Part shown: one piece after another, positions 32,736 to 41,560 of the stretch
Layout of the letters: the number at the start of each line of letters is the position of its first letter
How positions within the stretch are numbered: position 1 is the first letter of the stretch
Notes under the pieces: generated by a model
What the model saw: the letters and a program-made list of their open reading frames with translations, nothing else
Databases searched by the model: none
Told to the model about the DNA's origin: nothing
Origin: JBKEDF01 sp047975325
GTDB taxonomy: Bacteria; Pseudomonadota; Alphaproteobacteria; Rhodobacterales; Rhodobacteraceae
DNA length: 64,000 nt
Reading direction: 5' to 3'
Assembly (NCBI GenBank): GCA_047975325.1
Contig: JBKEDF010000041.1
Coordinates: forward strand, 17,623 to 81,622
Position numbers and translations under genes: made by a program

Positions 32736-34178
32736 TCACCGCGCCAGTGCCAGAAGCGCATCAATATCCAGATGTGCCTCCAGATGGGCGGCAAGTGCAT
32801 CAAGTGTTGCCTCCACCCCGGCATTGTAGGATTGTCCCGACGCCACGGCACCGATCTGCCGCAGCATTGCTGCGCGGAAAGGATCATCTGCAAAAAGCCC
32901 ATGCAGATAGCTGCCCATCACCCGGCTATCGGAGGAAACGGCACCTTCGGGCCTGCCGTCGATACGTGCAAAGGGCCGGAGGCAATCGGGGCCGCTGGTA
33001 TCTCCGATATGGATTTCATATCCCGAAACCGGCAGGCCTGTGGCGCAATGCACGGCCCTGGAACGGGCAAGGCGTTTTTGCGGACGCATCCGGGTTTCCA
33101 CATCCAGATGACCCAGCCCCGGGGTATCCCCGGCCGGCCCTTCGATACCGTCAGGATCCCGGATCATCCGGCCCAGCATCTGATAACCGCCGCAAATCCC
33201 CAGAACATGACCGCCCCGCCGCAGATGCGCGGCGATATCCAGATCCCAGCCTTCCTGGCGCAGGAAGGCCAGATCCGCACGTGTGGATTTCGTACCCGGC
33301 AGGATGATCAGCCGCGTATCACCGGGTACTGCCTGACCGGGTAAAATCATCTCAACCGTGACGCCTGGTTCCTGTTTCAGCGGGTCGAGATCGTCGAAAT
33401 TCGCAATCCGGGACAGGGCCAGACAGGCGATTTTCACCGCACCTCCCCCTCCGCCGCGCAGATCCAGCGCATCTTCGGCCGGAAGCCGCGCGGCATCGGC
33501 GAAATGGGGCAGGACACCGAACCCCCGCCAGCCGGTCCGCGCCTCTATCAGCCGGTAACCATCATCGAAAAGGCCGGGATCGCCCCGGAAACGGTTGATG
33601 ATGAACCCTGCCACCATGGCAGCATCATCCGGATCCAGTACGGCCTGCGTCCCGACGATCTGTGCAATCACCCCGCCACGATCAATATCGCCCGTCAGGA
33701 TCACCGGGACGTTCGCCGTGCGGGCAAAGCCCATATTGGCAATATCGCCCTTGCGCAGATTGACCTCTGCCGGGCTGCCCGCGCCTTCCACGATCACAAG
33801 ATCCGCCCGTGCCCTGAGTCGGTTGAAACTTTGCAGCACGGCCTGCATGAACTGTGATTTCATCGCGGCATAATCGCGGGCCTTGAGCGTCGTGAGACGC
33901 TGCCCCTGCACCACCACCTGCGCGCCGATATCTGTTTCGGGCTTGAGAAGAACGGGATTCATATCCGTATGGGGCGCAACCCCGGCTGCAAGGGCCTGAA
34001 GCGCCTGGGCACGACCGATTTCGCCGCCGTCTTCCGTTACCGCGGCATTGTTGGACATGTTCTGCGGCTTGAAGGGCAACACCTGTATTCCCCGCCGCTG
34101 CGCCACGCGGCAAAGCCCCGCAACCAGAAGAGACTTGCCGACATTGGACCCGGTCCCCTGAATCATCAACGCGCGCAT
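32736..34178 (-). CDS. cobQ: Cobyric acid synthase
   Basis: This 480-residue ATP-dependent amidotransferase amidates four side chains (b, d, e and g) of adenosylcobyrinate diamide. The N-terminal DTB-synthase-like domain begins MIQGTGSNVGKSLLVAGL. The glutaminase domain has the nucleophile cysteine in HVLGICGGYQMLGR near residue 335, and the catalytic histidine in SYLHGLF near 428. The length is normal. It runs against the end of cobC, with only 3 bases between the two stops. It follows cobO by 6 bases on the same strand. Confidence 0.95.
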   Translation of the reverse strand: MRALMIQGTGSNVGKSLLVAGLCRVAQRRGIQVLPFKPQNMSNNAAVTEDGGEIGRAQALQALAAGVAPHTDMNPVLLKPETDIGAQVVVQGQRLTTLKARDYAAMKSQFMQAVLQSFNRLRARADLVIVEGAGSPAEVNLRKGDIANMGFARTANVPVILTGDIDRGGVIAQIVGTQAVLDPDDAAMVAGFIINRFRGDPGLFDDGYRLIEARTGWRGFGVLPHFADAARLPAEDALDLRGGGGGAVKIACLALSRIANFDDLDPLKQEPGVTVEMILPGQAVPGDTRLIILPGTKSTRADLAFLRQEGWDLDIAAHLRRGGHVLGICGGYQMLGRMIRDPDGIEGPAGDTPGLGHLDVETRMRPQKRLARSRAVHCATGLPVSGYEIHIGDTSGPDCLRPFARIDGRPEGAVSSDSRVMGSYLHGLFADDPFRAAMLRQIGAVASGQSYNAGVEATLDALAAHLEAHLDIDALLALAR

Positions 34179-34184
34179 CGGGGG

Positions 34185-34805
34185 TCAGAACTCCACTCCC
34201 GGCTGCGCCTTCACGCCCGACCGGAAAGGATGTTTGACCAATTCCATCTCGGTGACCAGATCCGCCGCCTTGATCAGTTCGGGCTTGGCATTGCGGCCGG
34301 TCAGCACGATATGGGTCATCTCCGGCTTGTCCGTCTTCAGAAATTCCACGACCTCCGTGGCATCAAGATAGTCGTAGCGCAGGGCGATATTGATTTCATC
34401 CAGCAGCACCATGCGGATGGCGGGATCACGGATCAGCTCTTTTGCCTTTTCCCAGCCCGCCCGCGCCGCCGCGATATCGCGGGCGCGGTCCTGGGTTTCC
34501 CAGGTGAATCCCTCGCCCATGGCGTGGAATTGGCACAGATCGGCGAAATGCGTGGTCAGAAGGCGCCTTTCACCGGTATCCCATGCCCCCTTGATGAATT
34601 GTACCACGGCGCAGGGCATGCCATGTGCGATCGAACGCAGGATCATGCCGAACCCGGAAGAGGATTTTCCCTTGCCCGGTCCGGTATGGATGATGATCAG
34701 ACCCTTCTCGGTGGTCTTTTCCTCCATCATCCGGTCGCGTGCTGCCTTGATCTTCGCTTTCTTGGCTCTGTGGCGGGTCTCTTCGTCCTTTTCGTGATCC
34801 GACAT
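34185..34805 (-). CDS. cobO: Cob(I)yrinic acid a,c-diamide adenosyltransferase
   Basis: This 206-residue enzyme adds the adenosyl group to reduced cobalt. The P-loop is IIIHTGPGKGKSSSGFGM near residue 38, followed by FIKGAWDTGERRL and MVLLDEINIALRYDYL, as in BtuR/CobO. An N-terminal charged helix (DEETRHRAKKAKIKAARDRM) is typical. I start at 34805 with AAGGAG upstream; the frame extends further but only into the riboswitch region of the opposite strand. It starts divergently from the riboswitch-2 unit and heads the short cobO-cobQ unit. Confidence 0.94.
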   Translation of the reverse strand: MSDHEKDEETRHRAKKAKIKAARDRMMEEKTTEKGLIIIHTGPGKGKSSSGFGMILRSIAHGMPCAVVQFIKGAWDTGERRLLTTHFADLCQFHAMGEGFTWETQDRARDIAAARAGWEKAKELIRDPAIRMVLLDEINIALRYDYLDATEVVEFLKTDKPEMTHIVLTGRNAKPELIKAADLVTEMELVKHPFRSGVKAQPGVEF

Positions 34806-34856
34806 GGCGGCGGCACTCCTTGACAGTTGGCGGCCCAATGGCCATTCAGGGTAAAG

Positions 34857-35027
34857 CTGGTTCCTGTCTATGACAGGCGAAGAGGGAATGCGGAAGGGCC
34901 TTGGCCTGTGCCGCAGCCGCCCCCGCGACCGTGACCGGAGTGGCAGCCCGATGCCACTGGCCTGAAGGGCCGGGAAGGCGGGCCGCCGGGGCAATGCCCC
35001 AACTCCGGAAGCCGGGAGACCTGCCAG
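34857..35027 (+). promoter_or_regulatory. Cobalamin (B12) riboswitch upstream of the cobW/cobN unit
   Basis: The B12-box elements occur in order: GGTTCC (34859), a small TGTC/GACA hairpin, GGGAATGCGG, GCCGCCCCCGCGACC, GCCACTGG, GGGAAGGCG and GCCGGGAGACCTGCC ending at 35025. The segment CCCCCGCGACCGTGACCGG differs at several bases from the common CGCAACTGTAAGCGG form found in the first riboswitch. It is followed by a probable terminator at 35038-35098, then the DUF1636 gene, so binding of adenosylcobalamin should cut transcription of the ring-synthesis genes. Confidence 0.92.
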
Positions 35028-35037
35028 CACCATTGTC

Positions 35038-35098
35038 AACGGGTGGACGGGGGTCCATGACCGGAGATGCGCGGCAGGCCTGGGCCTGACCCGTTTTT
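35038..35098 (+). terminator. Probable intrinsic terminator of the second B12 riboswitch
   Basis: AACGGGT (35038-35044) can pair with ACCCGTT (35089-35095), enclosing an inner hairpin CAGGC-CTGG-GCCTG (35075-35088). Five T residues at 35094-35098 overlap the closing stem. This comes 13 bases after the aptamer and 42 bases before the first gene, the usual place for a riboswitch-controlled terminator. The base stem is long-range, so the exact fold is uncertain. Confidence 0.5.
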
Positions 35099-35139
35099 CT
35101 GGCGCTTTCCCCCCGAAAACCTGCAAGAAGGATAGGCCC

Positions 35140-35502
35140 ATGGCCGTGACTTTGCTGGTCTGTTCGACCTGCCGTGCCGGAAAACCGGTGCCGGAGGGGG
35201 AAGCCCCCCCGGGTGAACGGCTGGCGCGTGCGCTTTGTGCAGCCCCGACACCAGCTGGCGTGACGATCCGGCGTGTCGAATGCCTTTCGGCCTGCGATCA
35301 CGGCTGTACAGTCGCATTGTCGGCGCCGGGGCGGTGGTCCTATGTCTATGGCCGCATGAAGGAAGCCGACGCCGCTGAAATCCTTTCAGGCGCTGCCGCC
35401 TATGCAGATGCCCCTGACGGGCTGGTGCCATGGCGCGCGCGCCCGATGATTTTCCGCAAGCAATCACTTGCCCGTATTCCCCCGATCGGAGACCCTGAAT
35501 GA
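35140..35502 (+). CDS. DUF1636 family metal-binding-type protein
   Basis: This 120-residue protein matches the DUF1636 family, found beside cobW and cobN in alphaproteobacteria. Conserved cysteines appear as LLVCSTCRAG at residues 6-15 and CLSACDHGCTVAL near 49-61, with a ferredoxin-like thioredoxin-fold arrangement. A metal or cluster ligand role is plausible, possibly in cobalt handling, but no reaction is known to me. It is the first gene behind riboswitch 2 and overlaps cobW by 4 bases. Confidence 0.8.
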   Translation: MAVTLLVCSTCRAGKPVPEGEAPPGERLARALCAAPTPAGVTIRRVECLSACDHGCTVALSAPGRWSYVYGRMKEADAAEILSGAAAYADAPDGLVPWRARPMIFRKQSLARIPPIGDPE

Positions 35503-36539
35503 CCGACCTCGCCAAGATCCCCGTTACTGTCATCACCGGTTTCCTCGGTTCGGGCAAGACGACGCTGATCCGTCATCTGATGCAGCATCCGCAGGGCAAG
35601 CGGCTGGCGGTGCTGGTCAATGAATTCGGAACTGTCGGCGTGGATGGGGAAATCCTGAAATCCTGCGCCGATGAAAACTGCCCGGCGGAAAATATCGTGG
35701 AACTGTCCAACGGCTGTATCTGCTGTACCGTTGCGGATGATTTCATCCCCACGGTCGAGGCCCTTCTGGCGCTGCCGGAACGCCCCGATCATATTCTGAT
35801 CGAAACCTCGGGGCTGGCATTGCCCAAACCCCTGTTGAAGGCATTTGACTGGCCTGCGATCCGGTCACGCATTACCGTGGACGGTGTCATCGCGCTAGCC
35901 GATGCGGAGGCCGTGGCGGCAGGCCGTTTTGCCCCCGATCCCGGCGCGGTACAGGCGCAGCGCGAGGCCGATGACAGCATCGATCACGAAACACCCCTTT
36001 CGGAAGTGTTCGAAGATCAGATCTCCTGTGCCGATATCGTCTTGCTGACCAAGGCGGATCTGGCGGGGGAAACGGGCCTTGATGCCGCCCGCGCGGCCAT
36101 TCTGGCTGAAACGCCGCGCCCGCTTCCGATCCTGCCTGTCACCGATGGGGTCGTTGATCCGAAGCTTGTCCTGGGGCTGGAGGCGGCCGCTGAGGATGAC
36201 CTTGCCGCGCGTCCCTCGCATCACGATGGGGCCGATGATCACGAACATGACGATTTTGACAGTACCGTAATCGAGATCCCTGAAATCACCGATCCCGAAT
36301 CCCTGTCCGAAGCAATCCGGCGCCTTGCGCGGGAACAGAACATCCTGCGGGTCAAGGGCCATGTTGCGGTATCGGGAAAACCCATGCGGTTGCTGGTGCA
36401 GGCGGTGGGGGAACGCGTCCGCCATCAATTTGACCAGCCCTGGAACGGGGGTGCGCGGCAATCACGGCTGGTGGTCATTGCCGAACATGACAATCTTGAT
36501 CCGGCGGCGATCCGTTCGGTGTTGCTGGCCAAAGGTTGA
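35499..36539 (+). CDS. cobW: CobW, G3E-family GTPase of cobalamin synthesis
   Basis: This 346-residue metal-binding GTPase is thought to deliver cobalt for the chelatase CobNST. The P-loop is VITGFLGSGKTTLIRHLM at residues 10-27, the metal-binding CxCC motif is NGCICCTV near 71, and LLTKADL is the G4 element near 184. A histidine/aspartate-rich stretch (SHHDGADDHEHDDFD) near residues 240-255 is a likely second metal site. It lies 6 bases before cobN. Placement in the B12 operon makes cobalt the likely metal. Confidence 0.93.
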   Translation: MTDLAKIPVTVITGFLGSGKTTLIRHLMQHPQGKRLAVLVNEFGTVGVDGEILKSCADENCPAENIVELSNGCICCTVADDFIPTVEALLALPERPDHILIETSGLALPKPLLKAFDWPAIRSRITVDGVIALADAEAVAAGRFAPDPGAVQAQREADDSIDHETPLSEVFEDQISCADIVLLTKADLAGETGLDAARAAILAETPRPLPILPVTDGVVDPKLVLGLEAAAEDDLAARPSHHDGADDHEHDDFDSTVIEIPEITDPESLSEAIRRLAREQNILRVKGHVAVSGKPMRLLVQAVGERVRHQFDQPWNGGARQSRLVVIAEHDNLDPAAIRSVLLAKG

Positions 36540-36545
36540 CGCGCC

Positions 36546-39500
36546 ATGCATGTCACCTTCCGCGAAAGTCATGGGCTGGAGGAAACGGAAGTTCCGACCG
36601 ATCTGGGTCAATCGCCTGCCGATCTGGTCGTGCTATCCTTTTCCGACAGTGACCTGGGCGCCTTCGCGGCAGGCTGGCATCGTGCACGAAAGGCCGGGGC
36701 GGTGCTTCCCACGCTTCGGCTGGCAAATCTTTCGGCGCTGCGCCACCCGGTTTCCGTCGATACCTATGCCGAGGCGACGCTTGCAGGTGCGCGGGCCGTC
36801 CTGGTACGGCTGATCGGTGGCGAAAGCTATTGGCCCTATGGGCTGGCAAGCCTGCAGGATCTTGCGCGGCGAAAGGGTATTGCCCTGGCCGTCCTGCCCG
36901 CTGACGGGCGGGAGGATCCGAGGCTTGATACGCTTTCCACCCTGCCGGTTTCCATACTTCGGCGGTTGCAGGCGCTTTGTGATACCGGTGGCGCGGTGGC
37001 GGCGCAGGCTGCCCTTGCACAGCTTTCGCTGGCAGCGGGGCTTTTCGCGGCGCCGGTGACTGGAACCAAGGCACTGCCCGATTGTGGCTGGTATGACCCC
37101 GAAGAGGGCGTGATCCCCGCGCCGCATGGGCCGGGTGTCGTGGTGGTCTTTTATCGCAGCTACCTGACCGCTGCCGATACCGCGCCGGTGGATGCGCTTA
37201 TCGCAGAGCTGCGACAGCGCGGCCTTGCCGCCTTTGGCCTTTTTGTGCCGTCGCTCAAATCGCCCGGGGCTGCCGAATGGATCTGCGGGGCGCTGGCGGG
37301 GTTTTCACCCCTTGCGATCATCAGTGCCACCGCCTTTTCGGCACGGATGGAATCCGGGGATACGCCACTTGATGCACCGGGTTGCCCGGTCTTTCAGGTT
37401 GCCTTGTCAACCGCGCGGCAGCAGGAATGGGCGGAAGCGGAACGCGGGCTTTCCCCCGCCGATCTGGCGATGCATGTTGCCCTGCCAGAGGTGGATGGGC
37501 GGATCTTTGCGGGGGTAATCAGCTTCAAATCCCCGCAAGAACATGATCCGGATCTGGAATTTGCAAGATCCATCCATCGTCCCGATGCCGATCGTATTTC
37601 TGCCGTGGCAACGAAACTGGAAAGATGGCACCGGTTGGCCACTGTTCCGCCGGGTCAACGGCAATTGGCGTTGATCCTGTCCACCTATCCCGGCCGTCCC
37701 GATCAGATTGCCCATGCGGTGGGGCTTGATGCCCCAGCCTCGGCCATGGCGGTGCTGGAGGCCCTTGCCGGCGCGGGCTATGATACAGCCTCCGGTGCGG
37801 CCCTGGTGCCTGCGCTTTTGTCCGAAACGCTGGACTGGCCGGTTGAGGAATATCTTTCTGCCCTGCAAACCCTGCCGGCGCCGCTGCGCCGGGATCTTGA
37901 AAATGCCTGGGGGGAACCGGGCGATGATCCTTCCTGCCATGATGGGGTTTTTCGTTTTGCCGCCACCCGGCGCGGACGGGTCATTCTTGCGCTACAGCCC
38001 GAACGCGGTGACCCCGCCCGACGCGAGGCCGATTATCATGACCTGGCCCGTACCCCGCGCCATGGCTATGTGGCCTTTTATCTCTGGTTGCGCGCGCAGG
38101 GGCTGGATGCGGCCATACATATGGGGGCGCATGGCACGCTGGAATGGCTGCCGGGCAAGGCGGTGGCGCTTTCCGGGGCGTGCTGGCCGGAGGCCCTTGC
38201 CGGTCATCTGCCTTTTCTCTACCCCTTCATTGTCAATGATCCGGGTGAGGCCGCGCAGGCCAAGCGGCGGATTGGCGCGGTGACCCTGGGCCATATGCCG
38301 CCGCCCCTGACGGCGGCAACCGACCTGCTGCCGTCAATGGTGGGGCTGGAACGGCTGCTTGATGAATATTCCACGGCTGACGGGCTTGATCCTGCCCGGC
38401 GCAAACGGCTGATTGCCGATATTCGCAGCCATGCCGCAGCGGTGGGGGTGGATCGTGATCTGGGTCTTGCCCCTGATGCCTCCCCGGCGGAGGCGATTAC
38501 CCGGATTGACCGTTTTGTCTGCGACATCAAGGAAAGCCAGTTCGGTGACGGGTTGCATATCTTTGGTGCGGGCGAGGGTGAGATGCCCGGCCTTCTGGCC
38601 GCGCTGGATGGCGGGTTCGTCCCGCCCGGACCTGCCGGATCTCCCTTTCGCGGGCGTTTGGATGTGGTGCCGACCGGGCGCAACCTTTATTCCATCGATC
38701 CGCGCACCGTGCCCAGCCCCGCAGCTGAATCCCAGGGCATCAAGCTGGCGGAGGAGCTTCTGCGCCGCCATTTGCAGGATCATGGCGATTGGCCAAAGGG
38801 GTTGGTGGTGGATCTGTGGGGGTCGGCCTCGATGCGCACGGCGGGGGAGGAATTTGCCATGGCCCTGCATCTGGCAGGGCTGGCCCCGCTGCGGGACGCG
38901 GCATCGGGCCGCGTGACGGGGGTGGAAGTCATCCCGCTTGCACTGCTGAACCGGCCCCGGATTGATGTGACGCTGCGCGTCTCGGGCCTGTTTCGCGATA
39001 TCTTCCCCGGTTTGGCGCAGCTTTTTGAAACCGGGGCTGCGGCCCTTGAAAGACGTGAGGAGGATCCGGCGGATAACCCCTATCTGGTGCGCCTGCCGCG
39101 TGTTTTTGGTCCGGCGCCGGGGAAATACGGGTTGGGCATGGCAGCGATGCTGGATGATCTGACCGAAACTGCGCGGCAGGATGCGGGGGAAGCCTGGCTT
39201 TCGGCATCGGCCTGGGCGATCAATGCCCAGGGCCAGCCTGTCCCGGCGCGCGAGGCCCTGGAGGCGCGGTTGCATCAGGCGGACAGCTTTGCCCATGTTC
39301 AGGATCTGATGGAAACCGATTTGCTGATGGCGCCGGATTATGCGGCCCATGAGGCAGGCTTTGCCGCTGCCCGCCAACGGATTGGTGCCGGAAAGGCGGT
39401 GATCTACCATCTGGATAATACCCGTCCCGACACTCCCCGCGCCCGTACCCTGACCGAAGAAATCGCCCGCACTGTTCGTACCCGCGCGGCAAACCCCGTA

Positions 39501-39782
39501 TGGGCCGAAGGCATGATGCGCCATGGGTTTCGCGGGGCAGCCGAAATTGCCGCGACGCTTGACAACCTTGGGGCCTTTGCCCACCTGGCCCGGGCGGTGC
39601 CGCCACATCTTTTCGATCTGTATTATGCCGCAACCCTGGAACGGCAGGACGTTACGGCTTTCATGGCGCGCGAAAACCCTGCGGCGCTGGAGGCGTTGAA
39701 GTCACGGTTTGCAGCGCTGCGCGCCGCCGGGCTTTGGCAAAGCCTGCGCAATGCGCAATCCGAAGAGGAGGTGTTGAAATGA
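36546..39782 (+). CDS. cobN: Cobaltochelatase subunit CobN
   Basis: This 1078-residue large subunit inserts cobalt into hydrogenobyrinate a,c-diamide, together with the ATPase subunits CobS and CobT. The conserved core YVAFYLWLRAQGLDAAIHMG and AHGTLEWLPGKAVALSGACW (near residues 505-545), and PFIVNDPGEAAQAKRRIGAV, are those of CobN/BchH proteins. LVVDLWGSASMRTAGEE lies near 755. The length is at the short end of CobN. It overlaps cobG by 4 bases. cobS and cobT are not in this window. Confidence 0.94.
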   Translation: MHVTFRESHGLEETEVPTDLGQSPADLVVLSFSDSDLGAFAAGWHRARKAGAVLPTLRLANLSALRHPVSVDTYAEATLAGARAVLVRLIGGESYWPYGLASLQDLARRKGIALAVLPADGREDPRLDTLSTLPVSILRRLQALCDTGGAVAAQAALAQLSLAAGLFAAPVTGTKALPDCGWYDPEEGVIPAPHGPGVVVVFYRSYLTAADTAPVDALIAELRQRGLAAFGLFVPSLKSPGAAEWICGALAGFSPLAIISATAFSARMESGDTPLDAPGCPVFQVALSTARQQEWAEAERGLSPADLAMHVALPEVDGRIFAGVISFKSPQEHDPDLEFARSIHRPDADRISAVATKLERWHRLATVPPGQRQLALILSTYPGRPDQIAHAVGLDAPASAMAVLEALAGAGYDTASGAALVPALLSETLDWPVEEYLSALQTLPAPLRRDLENAWGEPGDDPSCHDGVFRFAATRRGRVILALQPERGDPARREADYHDLARTPRHGYVAFYLWLRAQGLDAAIHMGAHGTLEWLPGKAVALSGACWPEALAGHLPFLYPFIVNDPGEAAQAKRRIGAVTLGHMPPPLTAATDLLPSMVGLERLLDEYSTADGLDPARRKRLIADIRSHAAAVGVDRDLGLAPDASPAEAITRIDRFVCDIKESQFGDGLHIFGAGEGEMPGLLAALDGGFVPPGPAGSPFRGRLDVVPTGRNLYSIDPRTVPSPAAESQGIKLAEELLRRHLQDHGDWPKGLVVDLWGSASMRTAGEEFAMALHLAGLAPLRDAASGRVTGVEVIPLALLNRPRIDVTLRVSGLFRDIFPGLAQLFETGAAALERREEDPADNPYLVRLPRVFGPAPGKYGLGMAAMLDDLTETARQDAGEAWLSASAWAINAQGQPVPAREALEARLHQADSFAHVQDLMETDLLMAPDYAAHEAGFAAARQRIGAGKAVIYHLDNTRPDTPRARTLTEEIARTVRTRAANPVWAEGMMRHGFRGAAEIAATLDNLGAFAHLARAVPPHLFDLYYAATLERQDVTAFMARENPAALEALKSRFAALRAAGLWQSLRNAQSEEEVLK

Positions 39783-40930
39783 CCGATAAGCCACCTGTCA
39801 TCATGGGCTGGTGCCCGGGGGCGCTGCGACCAATGCGATCGGGTGACGGGCTCGTGGTGCGGATCCGTCCGCATGCCGGGCGGATTTCCCCCGAACAGGC
39901 CGCTGCGATTGCCGATGCCGCAGGACGTCATGGCAATGGGCTTATTGATCTTTCCGCCCGTGCCAATCTGCAGATCCGTGGCGTGACGGAGGCGTCCCAT
40001 TCCGCATTGATGAATGAGCTTGCCCCTTTCGGCCTGCTTGATCCCGATCTGGTGACGGAGACACGCCGCAATATCACGATCTCCCCCTTTGCCGAGGCGG
40101 ATGATCTGGCCGGGGCATTGGAAAATGCCCTTGCTGCCGCGCCCGTCCTGCCGGGGAAATTCGGTTTCGTACTGGATCCCGGCCCCCGACGCTGGCTGGC
40201 CCGGACCCCCGGCGATATCCGTATCGAAGGCGGGGTTGGCGGTGGGCTGATCCTGCGGGCGGATGGGGCGGCAACGGGACGGCTCGTTTCTCGTGATGAG
40301 GCCCCTCAGGCGGCGCTTGCGCTTGCGCGCTGGTTCGCCACCTCGGGCGGGGTCAAGGCGGGGCGCGGGCGCATGGCGGCGCATCTGGCCCGGGGCGCGC
40401 GCCTGCCCGCCACCTTGTCGGGGGACATCAAGCCAGCGCCTGTGGAACCCACCCCCGGCCCGGGCCTCGGGCCCGAAGGGGCGCTGGTGGGATTTGCCTT
40501 TGGCCAGATGGCAGCCCAGACTTTTTCCCGGCTTGCCCGGACCGGTCATGGTTTACGCATCACGCCCTGGCGTATGATCCTGATTGAAGGTGCCGCGGAT
40601 TTCCCCGATATTCCGGGTCTGGTAACCGACCCGCTGGATCCGATCCTGAAGGTTGTTGCCTGTTCAGGGGCGCCTGACTGCCTTCAGGCCTTTGCCCCGA
40701 CCCGGCCGCTGGCGCGCGCGCTTGCGCCCGTCCTTGCACCGCATCTGGGCAAAGATGGCTTGCTGCATGTTTCGGGCTGTGCCAAGGGATGTGCGCATCC
40801 CCGGGAGGCGGCCTTGACACTGACTGCAACATCCGGGGGATTCGATCTTGTCCGCAACGGCCGGGCTGCCGATCCCGGTCGGCCCTGCCATCCAGATGAT
40901 TTACCAGCCCTCCTGACCGGAGCACCCTGA
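39779..40930 (+). CDS. cobG: Precorrin-3B synthase
   Basis: This 383-residue monooxygenase of the sulfite/nitrite-reductase family uses oxygen to set up ring contraction. The iron-sulfur ligand cysteines appear as ACSGAPDCLQAF near residue 298 and SGCAKGCAHP near 336. The nitrite-reductase half-domain motif DLSARANLQIRGV is near 58. I start at 39779 in the ATGA overlap with cobN; an open frame from 39734 lies inside cobN. CobG is diagnostic of the oxygen-dependent pathway. Confidence 0.93.
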   Translation: MTDKPPVIMGWCPGALRPMRSGDGLVVRIRPHAGRISPEQAAAIADAAGRHGNGLIDLSARANLQIRGVTEASHSALMNELAPFGLLDPDLVTETRRNITISPFAEADDLAGALENALAAAPVLPGKFGFVLDPGPRRWLARTPGDIRIEGGVGGGLILRADGAATGRLVSRDEAPQAALALARWFATSGGVKAGRGRMAAHLARGARLPATLSGDIKPAPVEPTPGPGLGPEGALVGFAFGQMAAQTFSRLARTGHGLRITPWRMILIEGAADFPDIPGLVTDPLDPILKVVACSGAPDCLQAFAPTRPLARALAPVLAPHLGKDGLLHVSGCAKGCAHPREAALTLTATSGGFDLVRNGRAADPGRPCHPDDLPALLTGAP

Positions 40931-41560
40931 ATGCCCCATTCCTACATCACAGATGGTGCGGAGATTTACCGTCAATCCTTTGCCACGATCCGGACGGAGG
41001 CTGACCTGACCCGTTTCGCACCGGAGGAAGAACCGGTTGTGGTACGGATGATTCATGCCGCAGGGCTGGTCGGGCTGGAGGCGGATATCGTCTTTTCACC
41101 CGGTATGGCCGCCACGGCCCGTACTGCCCTGAAGGGCGGTGCGCCGATCCTGTGTGATGCGCGGATGGTCAGTGAAGGCATTACCCGTGCGCGGCTTCCG
41201 GCCGAAAATGACGTGATCTGCACGCTGCATTCCGATGATGTGCCGCAAATGGCTGCACGGATGGGCAATACCCGCAGCGCTGCGGCGCTGGAACTGTGGC
41301 GGCCTCATCTGGAAGGGGCTGTTGTCGCGATCGGCAATGCGCCCACGGCACTGTTTCATCTGCTGAACATGTTGGAGGATCCGGCCTGTCCGCGCCCCGC
41401 AGCGATTATCGGCTGCCCCGTAGGTTTCGTGGGGGCCTTGGAATCCAAGGAGGCATTGATTGCAGATCCGCCCTGCCCGTCATTGATCGTGCGCGGACGG
41501 CTTGGTGGTTCGGCCATCACCGTTGCCGCCATCAATGCGCTGGCCAGCCCGAAGGAATGA
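40931..41560 (+). CDS. cobH: Precorrin-8X methylmutase
   Basis: This 209-residue enzyme moves a methyl group from C-11 to C-12, giving hydrogenobyrinate. VVVRMIHAAGLVGLEADI (near residues 36-53) carries the catalytic histidine, and GAPILCDARMVSEGI and IIGCPVGFVGALESKE are the other family blocks. The length is normal. The ATG directly follows the cobG stop, and the end overlaps cobI by 4 bases. Confidence 0.95.
   Translation: MPHSYITDGAEIYRQSFATIRTEADLTRFAPEEEPVVVRMIHAAGLVGLEADIVFSPGMAATARTALKGGAPILCDARMVSEGITRARLPAENDVICTLHSDDVPQMAARMGNTRSAAALELWRPHLEGAVVAIGNAPTALFHLLNMLEDPACPRPAAIIGCPVGFVGALESKEALIADPPCPSLIVRGRLGGSAITVAAINALASPKE

Noticed and set aside
38334..39608. 424-codon open frame antisense to cobN
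   Set aside because: It lies wholly inside cobN, whose protein sequence is clearly conserved. The antisense product has no recognisable domain. Long antisense frames are common in GC-rich genes.
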